Source of the DNA: Phycisphaerales bacterium
GTDB lineage: Bacteria; Planctomycetota; Phycisphaerae; UBA1845; Fen-1342
Direction of reading: 5' to 3'
NCBI GenBank assembly: GCA_016710275.1
Contig: JADJXS010000001.1
Span: forward strand, 3,658,001 to 3,722,000
DNA length: 64,000 nucleotides
Below are positions 26,076-34,270 of this stretch, in pieces. Both the position numbers and the translations under genes were made by a program. Each line of letters opens with the position of its first letter. The first letter of the stretch is position 1. The notes under the pieces were generated by a model. That model was not told the DNA's origin, ran no database searches, and saw only the letters and a list, made by a program, of their open reading frames with translations.

Positions 26076-27625
26076 CGCGGCGCCCCCGTGTCGTCCAGCG
26101 GGTGCGGACTCGCCGGCAGCGCTCCGCTCACCGCCACCGGCGCCGCCCCTTCAGCAACGAGCCGCGCCTCCAGTTCGGCAATCATGGCCGGACCGAGCAC
26201 GTGCTCGACCATGTCCGCGTCGCGATCGACGTGCGACGGCGCAATGTCCGCGTGCGAAATCAGGTACAGCTCCCACAAGCGATGATTGCGGACGATCCGC
26301 TCCGCCGCGCTCCGCCCGCTCGGCGTCAGCCGCACCAGCGGGCCGCACTCCCGCCGCATCACTTCGACCAGCCCGTCCCGCTGTGCCGCGCGCAGCGCTC
26401 GTCCCGGCTGCCCCGCGCCCCAGCTTCGCAACCGGCGCAGCGCCGCCAGCGGAGCGCCTCCTGCGTCGTGACCGCCGCGCGCGGCCGGCCGCTCGATGTG
26501 CCCCTGTTCCTGCAACTCGTGAATCGCGCGCAGCAGGTGCTGCCGCGCCACCCGTCGCGAAAGCCCCCAGCGCCGCACCGCCGCCCGCAACACCCCCCGC
26601 GCCGGCCCGAACAGCAGGCTCACCACGAACATCCCCCCGCCCACCAGCACAATCAGCGCGCCGGCCGGCAGTCGCGGATGTACGGCGCTGACCGCCGCCC
26701 CGACGAACCCGCTGGCCGCCCCGATCGCCGCAGCGGCCGCCATGATCACCGGCAGTCGCTCCGACCAGAATCGCGCCGCCGCGGCGGGAATCACCAGCAG
26801 CGCGATGACCAGAATCAGCCCCACCGCCTGAAGGCCCACCACCGTCACCGTCACCACCAGCCCCATCAGCAGCACATCCAGCAGCGCCGTCGGCCGTCCC
26901 AGCGTCCGCGCATAGCCCGCGTCAAAGCACAGCAGTTCAAGATCGCGAAAGAGGGCGACGCACGCCGCCGTCACGATCACCGCCGTAACCCCGATCAGCA
27001 CCGCATCGCTCCACAGCATCGCCGCGGTCTTTCCGTAGATAAACGTGTTCAGCCCCGCAGCGCTGCCCGCACCGCTGCGCTGCACGACTCCCAGCACCGC
27101 CGTTCCCAGGCCGAAAAACACGCTCAGCACGATTCCCAGCGCCGCGTCCTCCCGGATGCGCGTGGTGCGCACGATGCCCAGGATCACCAGCACGCTCACC
27201 ACGCCGGAAATCGCCGCACCCGCCAGCAGCCCCGGCAGCCACTTGCCCGTCCCGCCCGCCGCCGCCATCAACAGAAACGCAATCCCGATCCCCGGCAGCA
27301 TGGCATGGCTCAACGCGTCCGCCAGCAGCGCCCGCTTGCGCAGCAGCGTGAACGTCCCCACCACCCCGCAGGCCGCCCCCAGCAGCGACACACCCGTCAC
27401 GACCACCCGCGTGTTGTAGTCCCGCAGCAGCAGCACCTCGCCATATCTCGAAAGCAGTCCGCCCTCACCCGCGACGTCGCCGGTCTGCGCATGCGCCAGA
27501 TTCGTGGCCAGCAGCGCCGTCGCGCACATCGCGATCCGGGACAACAATCGCGGAATCCGCGACACAGTGCGCCACGGCAGCCCATTGGGCGCCGATTCAA
27601 GACAATCCGCGTCACACCTGCTCAC
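26072..27625 (-). CDS. Metal ABC transporter permease fused to a DtxR/MntR-like regulator domain (first permease)
   Basis: 517 aa from a GTG with GGAGAGGGC directly upstream; the start overlaps the ATPase stop (GTGA). An N-terminal extension with a signal-like helix (IAMCATALLATNLAHAQ) precedes about eight membrane segments; FTLLRKRALLADALSHAMLPG and GLQAVGLILVIALLVIPAAAARFW mark an ABC-3 permease (TroC/MntC type). Residues about 350-490 form a DtxR-like module: a helical segment, GDGLVEV-type wing, LVRLTPSGRSAAERIV, NHRLWELYL and SHVDRDADMVEHVL, keeping the His and Glu-His residues of the metal sites. Two fused regulators in one importer is unusual. Confidence 0.85.
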   Translation of the reverse strand: MSRCDADCLESAPNGLPWRTVSRIPRLLSRIAMCATALLATNLAHAQTGDVAGEGGLLSRYGEVLLLRDYNTRVVVTGVSLLGAACGVVGTFTLLRKRALLADALSHAMLPGIGIAFLLMAAAGGTGKWLPGLLAGAAISGVVSVLVILGIVRTTRIREDAALGIVLSVFFGLGTAVLGVVQRSGAGSAAGLNTFIYGKTAAMLWSDAVLIGVTAVIVTAACVALFRDLELLCFDAGYARTLGRPTALLDVLLMGLVVTVTVVGLQAVGLILVIALLVIPAAAARFWSERLPVIMAAAAAIGAASGFVGAAVSAVHPRLPAGALIVLVGGGMFVVSLLFGPARGVLRAAVRRWGLSRRVARQHLLRAIHELQEQGHIERPAARGGHDAGGAPLAALRRLRSWGAGQPGRALRAAQRDGLVEVMRRECGPLVRLTPSGRSAAERIVRNHRLWELYLISHADIAPSHVDRDADMVEHVLGPAMIAELEARLVAEGAAPVAVSGALPASPHPLDDTGAPR

Positions 27626-28428
27626 GCGCCCTCTCCGCGCTTCAGGGCGTCTGCGGCGGCGTCCAGCAGCGTCAGCCGCCCGCCGTAGGTGCGCGCCAGG
27701 TTCTCCGGCGTGAAAGTCTCGCGCACCGGGCCATGCGCGACGACGCGCATGTTCAACAGCAGCACATTGTCGAAATACTCGGACACGGTCTGGAGATCAT
27801 GATGCACGACCAGCACGGTCCGCCCCTCGCTGCGAAGGGCGCGCAGCACGTCCACAATCGCCCGCTCAGTGGCGGCGTCCACGCTCGCAAACGGCTCATC
27901 CATCAGGTACAGGTCGGCGTGCTGGGCCAGCGCCCGCGCCAGGAACACGCGCTGCTGCTGCCCGCCGGAAAGCTGGCTGATCTGCCGCTGCGCGTACTCC
28001 GCCAACCCGACGCGCTCCAGCGCCTCGAGCGCCGTGCGGCGATGCGACCGCGACACCGGCCGCAGCCAGCCGACCCGCGCGTAGCAGCCCATCGCCACCA
28101 CGTCGAGCGCGCTGACCGGGAAGTCCCAGTCCACGCTTTCCCGCTGCGGCACATAGGCGACGCGCTGCCGCTGACGACGATACGGCTCGCCGAAAATGGT
28201 CACGCGCCCCGACGCGCGCGGCACCAGGTCCAGCACCGCCTTGAGAAGCGTGCTCTTGCCCGCCCCGTTGGGGCCGACGATCGCCGTCAGCTTTCCCGCG
28301 GCCGCGTCATAATCCACGTCCCACAACACCGGCTTGCGGTGATACGCAACCGTCGTGTCGTGGATCGACAGCGGGCAATCGGGCGGATGCTCCGAGCCGT
28401 GCTCCGGCCTGTTTGCCGTTCCGCTCAC
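27622..28428 (-). CDS. Metal ABC transporter ATP-binding protein
   Basis: 268 aa if read from the GTG behind TCCGGAG; an ATG at 28521 gives 299 aa with a low-complexity head. The ATPase drives import through the two fused permeases. Walker A GPNGAGKST, Q-loop YVPQRESVDWDFPV, signature LSGGQQQRVFLARAL, Walker B LYLMDEPFASVD and the switch histidine VVHHDL are intact. The WDFPVS sequence after the Q-loop is typical of Mn/Zn/Fe (TroB/MntA/ZnuC) ATPases. It overlaps the first permease by 4 nt and lies 135 nt after the binding-protein gene. Confidence 0.9.
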   Translation of the reverse strand: MSGTANRPEHGSEHPPDCPLSIHDTTVAYHRKPVLWDVDYDAAAGKLTAIVGPNGAGKSTLLKAVLDLVPRASGRVTIFGEPYRRQRQRVAYVPQRESVDWDFPVSALDVVAMGCYARVGWLRPVSRSHRRTALEALERVGLAEYAQRQISQLSGGQQQRVFLARALAQHADLYLMDEPFASVDAATERAIVDVLRALRSEGRTVLVVHHDLQTVSEYFDNVLLLNMRVVAHGPVRETFTPENLARTYGGRLTLLDAAADALKRGEGA

Positions 28429-28563
28429 TCGCACTCCGGACCGCGGCGCATCCGCGCTGCCGCCCAAGCAACTCCACACGGCACGACTCCTCGCACCCCG
28501 CGATCGGAACGGATGCGGCAATCGCAGCGACGCGCCCCGGGCCGACCTCGCGCCGCCTTCCGC

Positions 28564-29571
28564 TCAGCGATCCTTCTGCTCCGCCAGCTTCCCGCGCCAG
28601 CCGCGTTCGGGCGCTTCACCGCCCAGTGCCCGCGCGATCAGCGTCGCGTTGTGGTCGATCATCCCGATGTAGGTGCCCTCGTATGTGCCGGATGCCCCCA
28701 TCGCATCCGAGAGCAGCGTGCCGCCGATGCGCACCGTGCGGCCGCGCGCCGCCGCTCCCTCCACCAGCGCCCGGACGTTCTTTTCCGCGACGCTCGACTC
28801 GACAAACACCGCTGAAATGTCGCGCTCCACCAGGAACGCCACCAGCCGGTTGATGTCCGCCACTCCCGCCTCGGACTCGGTCGAAATCCCCTGGATGCCG
28901 CGCACTTCGATTCCGTAGGCGCGCCCGAAGTAGCCGAAGGCATCATGCGCTGTTACCAGCACGCGCTGCCGCGTCGGAATCGAGGCAATCACTTTTTTCA
29001 CATACGAATCCAGCTCCGCCAGCTCACCGCGGTAGCGCGACGCATTGGCGCGATAGGCCGCCGCATTCGCCTCATCGCAGGACGACAGCGCCTCGGCCAC
29101 CGTCTCCACCGCCCGGCTCCACAGCGACACATCCATCCACACATGCGGATCCGGATGGCCGTCAGCTCCCTCCGGCTCGATCAGGCGCTTCGCGTCAATT
29201 CCCTCCGTGACCGCGAACACCTTCCGCCCGCCGCGCGCCATCCGCACCAGCGTGTCGCTCATCCGCCCTTCCAGCAGCAGTCCGCTGTAGAAGATCACAT
29301 CCGCATCCTGCAGCTTCGCCACGTCGTTGCGGCTGGCGCGATAGAGGTGCGGATCCACCCCCTCGCCGATGATGCCGACCACTTCCGCATGCTCTCCCGC
29401 CACCACGCGGACGATGTCCGTCACCATCCCGACCGTGGTCACGACGTTCAGCTTGCGCGCCTCATCGGCCGACGCCGTCGATCCGCCGGTGCAAGTCAAC
29501 ACCGCGGCCAATATTCCGAACAGCCCCGCGCGCCCGACCCGTCTCGCGCCGCAATCCTTGCCCATGTCCAT
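28564..29571 (-). CDS. Metal ABC transporter substrate-binding protein (TroA/ZnuA cluster)
   Basis: 335 aa from the ATG behind GAGGAG; the longer frame to 29643 lacks a ribosome site. Residues 1-36 are a signal peptide (RRVGRAGLFGILAAVLTCTGG), possibly a lipoprotein with Cys near 27. The mature protein has the four expected metal ligands: His75 in GVDPHLY, His143 in DPHVWMD, His209 in TAHDAFGYFG and Asp306 in GMIDHNA. His at the third site is the TroA arrangement, whereas PsaA has Glu there. It lacks the His-rich loop of zinc-specific ZnuA. First gene of the importer operon. Confidence 0.92.
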   Translation of the reverse strand: MDMGKDCGARRVGRAGLFGILAAVLTCTGGSTASADEARKLNVVTTVGMVTDIVRVVAGEHAEVVGIIGEGVDPHLYRASRNDVAKLQDADVIFYSGLLLEGRMSDTLVRMARGGRKVFAVTEGIDAKRLIEPEGADGHPDPHVWMDVSLWSRAVETVAEALSSCDEANAAAYRANASRYRGELAELDSYVKKVIASIPTRQRVLVTAHDAFGYFGRAYGIEVRGIQGISTESEAGVADINRLVAFLVERDISAVFVESSVAEKNVRALVEGAAARGRTVRIGGTLLSDAMGASGTYEGTYIGMIDHNATLIARALGGEAPERGWRGKLAEQKDR

Positions 29572-29651
29572 CTCACAAGCTCCTCGCAGTCGATGCTCGC
29601 ATCGACCGCTCGATTCGCCGCTGCAATCGCACCTGTACCCCAAAACTCATA

Positions 29652-29669
29652 ATGTAGCATAGGGTACAT
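29652..29669. promoter_or_regulatory. Candidate metalloregulator operator (imperfect dyad)
   Basis: ATGTAGCATAGGGTACAT is an 18-bp dyad with 14 of 18 positions paired and perfect ATGTA/TACAT ends. It covers the -10 box of the importer promoter. Position and symmetry fit a DtxR/MntR-class repressor site; the sequence is not a textbook MntR, IdeR or Fur box. Confidence 0.5.
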
Positions 29670-29684
29670 ATCGGCCGGCGTCAA
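29656..29684 (-). promoter_or_regulatory. Promoter of the metal importer operon
   Basis: Reading the - strand, TTGACG (29684-29679) and TATGCT (29661-29656) are 17 nt apart, a near-consensus sigma70 layout. Transcription would begin near 29649, giving a leader of roughly 78 nt before the binding-protein ATG. Confidence 0.65.
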
Positions 29685-29788
29685 GACCCTGCTTGAGCAG
29701 CCCGCGATCCACCCGTGACGCCTCCGCCCGCTTCGGATACGCTCAAACACGGGGATTCCGCCCAGACGGCGAATAAAGGCGCTAATCC

Positions 29789-31246
29789 ATGCCATTGCCG
29801 CACACCCGACGCCCGCCGCTGCGCTCGGCAGTTCCCGCCCTGCTGATCGCGCTTTTCTTCGTGCTCACCCCGCAGAATCCGGCCAACGCCGCCGCAGGAG
29901 ACAGCACCGCCGACGCCGTACTCGGCCAGACCACCCTCACCGCGACCGGCGGGCTGACCGACTCCGCGGCCGCGATTTCGATCTCCGGCGCTCCCGGAAT
30001 CGCGATCGCGCCGGACGGCCGGCTCTATCTCGCCGACGCGAACAACAACCGCATCCTGAGCTGGCCGAACGCCGCAACTTTCACGAACGGAGCAGCCGCC
30101 GACCACGTCATCGGCCAGCCGGATTTCCTGACGACGACCCCCGGCACCAGCGCGTCATCGCTGAGCTATCCGCAGGGGCTGCATATTGATGGGAATGGCG
30201 CTCTGTGGGTGGCGGATGCCTTCAATCACCGCGTATTGCGCTTTCCTGATCCGACCGCACCTGAAGGCGCCGCCGCCGACCTCGTCATCGGCCAGCCGAA
30301 CCTGACCAGCGGCGTGCCGAACATCGGCGGTTCATTCAACGGCCTCGACGGAGCGCGGGCGAACAGCATCCTGTTCCCCGGGCGCGTGCGGGTCGCCGGC
30401 GGGCGGCTCTATGTCAGCGACAGCGGCAACAGCCGCGTGCTGGCCTACGATCTGCCCGCCAGCCACCAGCCGGTCGCGGACACCGTTTTCGGCCAGTATG
30501 GATCGTTCATCTGCCGCGCAAAGAACAACGACGGCGCCTGCTCCTCCGAGTTCGCGCCGCCCCACGGTGAGAATCTCTACAACCCGATCGGCCTCGACGC
30601 GGACCGCGCCGGGCGCGTCTACGTCGCTGATTGGAACAACCACCGCGTACTGCGCTTCGATCCGCCGCATGCGGCCTCCCCGGTTCCGGCCGCCGTGTTC
30701 GGCCAGAGCGGTACTACAGCGGCCGAACCCGACGGACCGGGCGTGGCCGAAGGCGGTCTGCACCTTCCGATCGATCTGCACCTGACCGCGACGGCCGATC
30801 TGCTGGTCTGCGACGCGGCGAATCACCGGGTGCTTCTCTTTCGCGGGCCGCTGTATGGCGCAGCGCCGGATGGCGTGCTGGGCCAGTTGGATGATCTTTC
30901 CGGGCAGTCGGTCAATCACGGACTACCGCCGGGAAGCGTGGATGCCGACGGGCTGGCAGGCCCCACGGGAATCACGACCGACGCGCTGGGCAATGTCTAC
31001 GTCGTCGATACGGACAACAACCGCGTGCTGCGCTTCGACCGCCCGTTCGTCGCGCTCGGAGACGCCAATTGCGACGGCCGCACCGACAACTTCGACATCG
31101 ACCCCTTCGTGCTGCGGCTGGTGGATGCACAGGCGTACGCAATGGCCTTTCCGCATTGTCCGCCCGCGGCGTGCGACGCCAACGGCGACGGCAGCGTGGA
31201 CAACTTTGACATCGATCCCTTCGTGCGCCTGCTGGTGGGAGAATGA
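29789..31246 (+). CDS. Secreted NHL-repeat beta-propeller with dockerin-like C-terminal tail
   Basis: 485 aa. Signal peptide at 1-35 (RRPPLRSAVPALLIALFFVL, cleavage near ANAAAG). NHL-type blades recur: LYLADANNNRILSW, LWVADAFNHRVLRF, LYVSDSGNSRVLAY, VYVADWNNHRVLRF, LLVCDAANHRVLLF, VYVVDTDNNRVLRF, giving six blades, each spaced with a (V/L)IGQP or FGQ turn. The last 65 residues hold two EF-hand-like units, GDANCDGRTDNFDIDPFV and DANGDGSVDNFDIDPFV, the module shared with three other proteins here. Likely a surface or extracellular protein; ligand unknown. Stop overlaps the next start (ATGA). Confidence 0.85.
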   Translation: MPLPHTRRPPLRSAVPALLIALFFVLTPQNPANAAAGDSTADAVLGQTTLTATGGLTDSAAAISISGAPGIAIAPDGRLYLADANNNRILSWPNAATFTNGAAADHVIGQPDFLTTTPGTSASSLSYPQGLHIDGNGALWVADAFNHRVLRFPDPTAPEGAAADLVIGQPNLTSGVPNIGGSFNGLDGARANSILFPGRVRVAGGRLYVSDSGNSRVLAYDLPASHQPVADTVFGQYGSFICRAKNNDGACSSEFAPPHGENLYNPIGLDADRAGRVYVADWNNHRVLRFDPPHAASPVPAAVFGQSGTTAAEPDGPGVAEGGLHLPIDLHLTATADLLVCDAANHRVLLFRGPLYGAAPDGVLGQLDDLSGQSVNHGLPPGSVDADGLAGPTGITTDALGNVYVVDTDNNRVLRFDRPFVALGDANCDGRTDNFDIDPFVLRLVDAQAYAMAFPHCPPAACDANGDGSVDNFDIDPFVRLLVGE

Positions 31247-32142
31247 TGCGCCGCAGGCCGGGCCTGACGCTGATCGAGATGATCGTCGTCGGCGCGATCC
31301 TCGCGCTGCTGGCGACCATCGTGCTGAGCGGCACGGCCCAGGCGCGGCGCATGGCCCGCACGGGGGCCTGCCAGGCCGCCTTGCGTGGTCTGGGCACGGC
31401 GCTGGCCGCCTATGCCACGACCCACGCCGACGCGGTAGTCCCGTCGTACAACATGAGCGGCACCACGGTCGGAGCGCACAACCCGCTCGACGGCTGGGCG
31501 GTGATCCTGGATCGTGAGAATTTCGCCGGCGGGGCAGCCGGTCCGACCGGCAATGCGTTCTATTGCCCCGACACGCTGCCGCGCGCCGGACTCGCGGCGG
31601 CGCAGACGGGCGCCGATCCCGAGAACCCGCGCGGCTTCATGGACTGGCCCGCGGTGTTGACGCTCTCGCAGGCCTACGCGCGGCCGCTGCCGGAGCGCGG
31701 CATGCCGCGCGTGCTGCGCGTCGCGTATTGGATCAACGGCGAGAACCCGATCGGCCGCCCGCTGCCGATTCGCCAGGGCGCTTACTACACCGGCTCGGTT
31801 GGCTACGGCTCGGACCCCTTCGGCCGCACGCTGCGTGCGAACCGGCTGGGTGACATCACCCGTCCCTCGGCAACCATCGCACTGGCGGACGGGCTTTACG
31901 CGGGAAACCAGGAGGGGCCGCGACCGGGCGACCGCGACCTGCGGATCGGCTATCGCCATCTCCGCGGTGCGGCGGCGACCAACGTCGCGTTTGCCGATGG
32001 GCACGTCAGCATGCTGCGCGGGGATGCGTTCCCGCGCGACCTGGGAGGCGCAGTGCCGAACGGGCAGGTGCGCGAGGAGAATCTCGGCGGCCGCCCGACC
32101 TGCTACGCTGACCCGGAGAAATGGCTCAGCGCCACTCCGTGA
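31243..32142 (+). CDS. Pseudopilin-like protein with DUF1559-type H/DG motif
   Basis: 299 aa. The N-terminus RRRPGLTLIEMIVVGAILALLATIV is a type IV prepilin signal: cleavage after glycine, Leu+1 and Glu+5, then the hydrophobic helix. The body has the NVAFADGHVSML sequence near residue 250, which is the DG motif of planctomycete DUF1559/prepilin-like proteins. Translationally coupled to the NHL/dockerin protein upstream, so the two may share an assembly or export route; that is inference. It would be processed by a prepilin peptidase encoded elsewhere. Confidence 0.82.
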   Translation: MMRRRPGLTLIEMIVVGAILALLATIVLSGTAQARRMARTGACQAALRGLGTALAAYATTHADAVVPSYNMSGTTVGAHNPLDGWAVILDRENFAGGAAGPTGNAFYCPDTLPRAGLAAAQTGADPENPRGFMDWPAVLTLSQAYARPLPERGMPRVLRVAYWINGENPIGRPLPIRQGAYYTGSVGYGSDPFGRTLRANRLGDITRPSATIALADGLYAGNQEGPRPGDRDLRIGYRHLRGAAATNVAFADGHVSMLRGDAFPRDLGGAVPNGQVREENLGGRPTCYADPEKWLSATP

Positions 32143-32254
32143 TCCGCGCAGGCGGCGCGTGCAAATCGATAGCCCGATCACGCCAGATAGAATGCCGCAC
32201 AATCGCGACGCGGATGTCGCGCGCGAGCCCGTCCGACAGTGAGAACCGCACCTG

Positions 32255-34115
32255 CTACTTCGGCGGCGGCGGCTTCTTCTCCTGCGGCTTCGGCCCGAAT
32301 AGGCCGCCCAACCCCTCGCCGATCGCCCCGACCCCCTGCTCCACCGCACCCGCTGCGCCGGGGGGCAGCTTGTCCCCGACCAGCCCGCCGACGCGCTCCG
32401 CCAGCTCGCGCTTGCCCGCGGCCACCAGCGCATCGCGCAGCGCCGCCGTGATTGCCGGCGCGTCAAACACGATGCGCGGAGCATCGAGCGGACCGACGAT
32501 GCGCAGCGTGAGTGTCAGGTCACGGGCATAGCGGAACGCTTCATCCGCCATCTTCGCATCCATGCCGAACAACCCCGCCGGCCCGACGCGGCAGCGCATG
32601 GACTGTGACTCGACCGTCAGCCGCAGATCGAGCGCGTCGCGCGAGGCGCCGCCCCGAAATAGTCGCCTTGACCACGCCATCCTCGAAGATCACGCGGTTG
32701 CCGGCGTTCAACCCGCGCTGCAGCGCGCCCAGCGCCACGTCGTCCATCGTCAGACCGATCCGCGCCTCGGGCTGCGGGTTGCCATAGTCGATGATCAGCA
32801 TCACCCGTGATCGGAATTGCACCGAGCTGACCGTCACCGACACGGTGTCCCCGACCGCCCACGGCGCGTCGCTGAGATTCTCCGCCACCACGTGACTGAC
32901 CCCCCAGCGCTCCAGCCCGATCTCGACGTTTTCCACCTTCAAGCGCTGCACGCGGACGCGCGGCGCGGGAGAGCGCGGAGCGCGCAGGTCCAGGTGCGCG
33001 AGATAGCCGTCCGCCTGCGGGCGCGGCGGTGCAGCGGCGGCCGCCTCACGCGGCGCCGGCAGCCACTCGCGGATGGTGCGCGTCCACTCGCGGAGTTGTT
33101 CGGCCGACTTCAGGTAGCTCTCGATCTCGCCGAACTCGGACTGCGGACCGATCGCATAATCCTGCGGCGCGAAGGGCTGCGCTGCCGCCGCGGCGGGCGG
33201 GGGCGCGAGAACAGTCCCGGGGCGCTCGCGCGGCGCATCGGTCCGCACGTCCGTCAGGACGATCTCCTCGATTTGCACCTGCCCGCGCAGCAGCCCCAGG
33301 ACACTGATATCCGCAACGATGCTCCCGATCGCAGCGCGATTGAACTGCGGCCTCGCAGGATCCGTGATCTGCACATCCGAGAGCGCGAGGCGCGCGCCCG
33401 TCAACGACAGCTCCAACTTGCCGATGTTCACCTCGGCCCCGTTCGCGCGCGACAGCGCCTGCTCCGCCATTCCGTCGATCAATCGATCGCGCAGCACGAT
33501 CAGACCCGCGCCCGCCGCGATAGCCAGAATCAACCCGATCGCCAGACCTGGGATGCGGACATAGCGGGCGCGGCGCTCCAGCACCGTCCGGACATCCGCG
33601 GCGCTCTTGCTGATCAGAAGCCAATCGAGGATGCGCACCCACCAGATGCGCCGCCAGGTCGCCAGCCGCTCTGACCTCCCCTCCAGGCTTAGCCAGGTGC
33701 GGCGGAAGCGCTGCACCAGCAGCGCCAGCGCGCCCCCCAGCAGCAGCCCCGCCGCCGGACCCGCCACCAGCGCACCACACAGCGCATAGCGCGAAAAATC
33801 CGTCAACCCGATCACCGGCAGTGCGCCCAGCGTCGCCGGCAGCGCCGGGAGGCTGTTCTGAACCCACTCCCCGAGCGACACCAGCAACGGCGCCGCGGCC
33901 AGCGATACCGACTTGCCCAGCGCGGCAAAGAGCAGCAACACGCCGATCGGCACGTTGAGCAGCAGCATGGCGAAGAGCAGAGTTGCATGCAGGCCGGAAA
34001 AGCCCGGCATCAGCCCGAACCAGAAACCCAGCAGCGTGCCGAGCACGATCAGCCCGGGCGCGACGCCGCCGCGAAACACGCTCAGCCAGCCGCGTATGGA
34101 CCTGGGAATCAGCAT
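32255..34115 (-). pseudogene. TIGR03546/TIGR03545-like membrane protein, reading frame broken by one base
   Basis: From the ATG at 34115 (GGAGAGAG upstream) the first frame gives an N-terminal membrane domain (GLMPGFSGLHATLLFAMLLL, several helices, about 1-150) and then an AsmA/TIGR03545-like region (ANGAEVNIGKLELSLTGARL, LLRGQVQIEEIVLTDV). The frame fails near 32650 and the protein clearly continues one frame over (RGGASRDALDLRL through DAPRIVFDAP to a Pro/Lys tail). Removing one base from the CCCC run at 32652-32655 restores a single protein of about 620 aa reading KATISGGASRDAL. Either an assembly error or a real mutation. Function of the family is unknown; it likely sits in the envelope. 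Confidence 0.7.
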
Positions 34116-34270
34116 GATCTCTCTCCTGAGCCGCGACCGCGCCGGCCGTGACCAACCCGTTACACGCCGTCGGCCGCGCCGACCGTATGTTTCAGGAGCA
34201 GCCGCGCGAGTTCCGTTCGCACAGACGCCCGGACGCGACGGCGTGCAGCGCCCGAAGAGGAGCACACCAC

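Noticed and set aside
24633..27688. Two long + strand frames (about 530-550 codons) across the metal permeases
   Set aside because: Extremely Gln/His/Arg/Pro-rich; the - strand permeases have membrane helices and conserved motifs.
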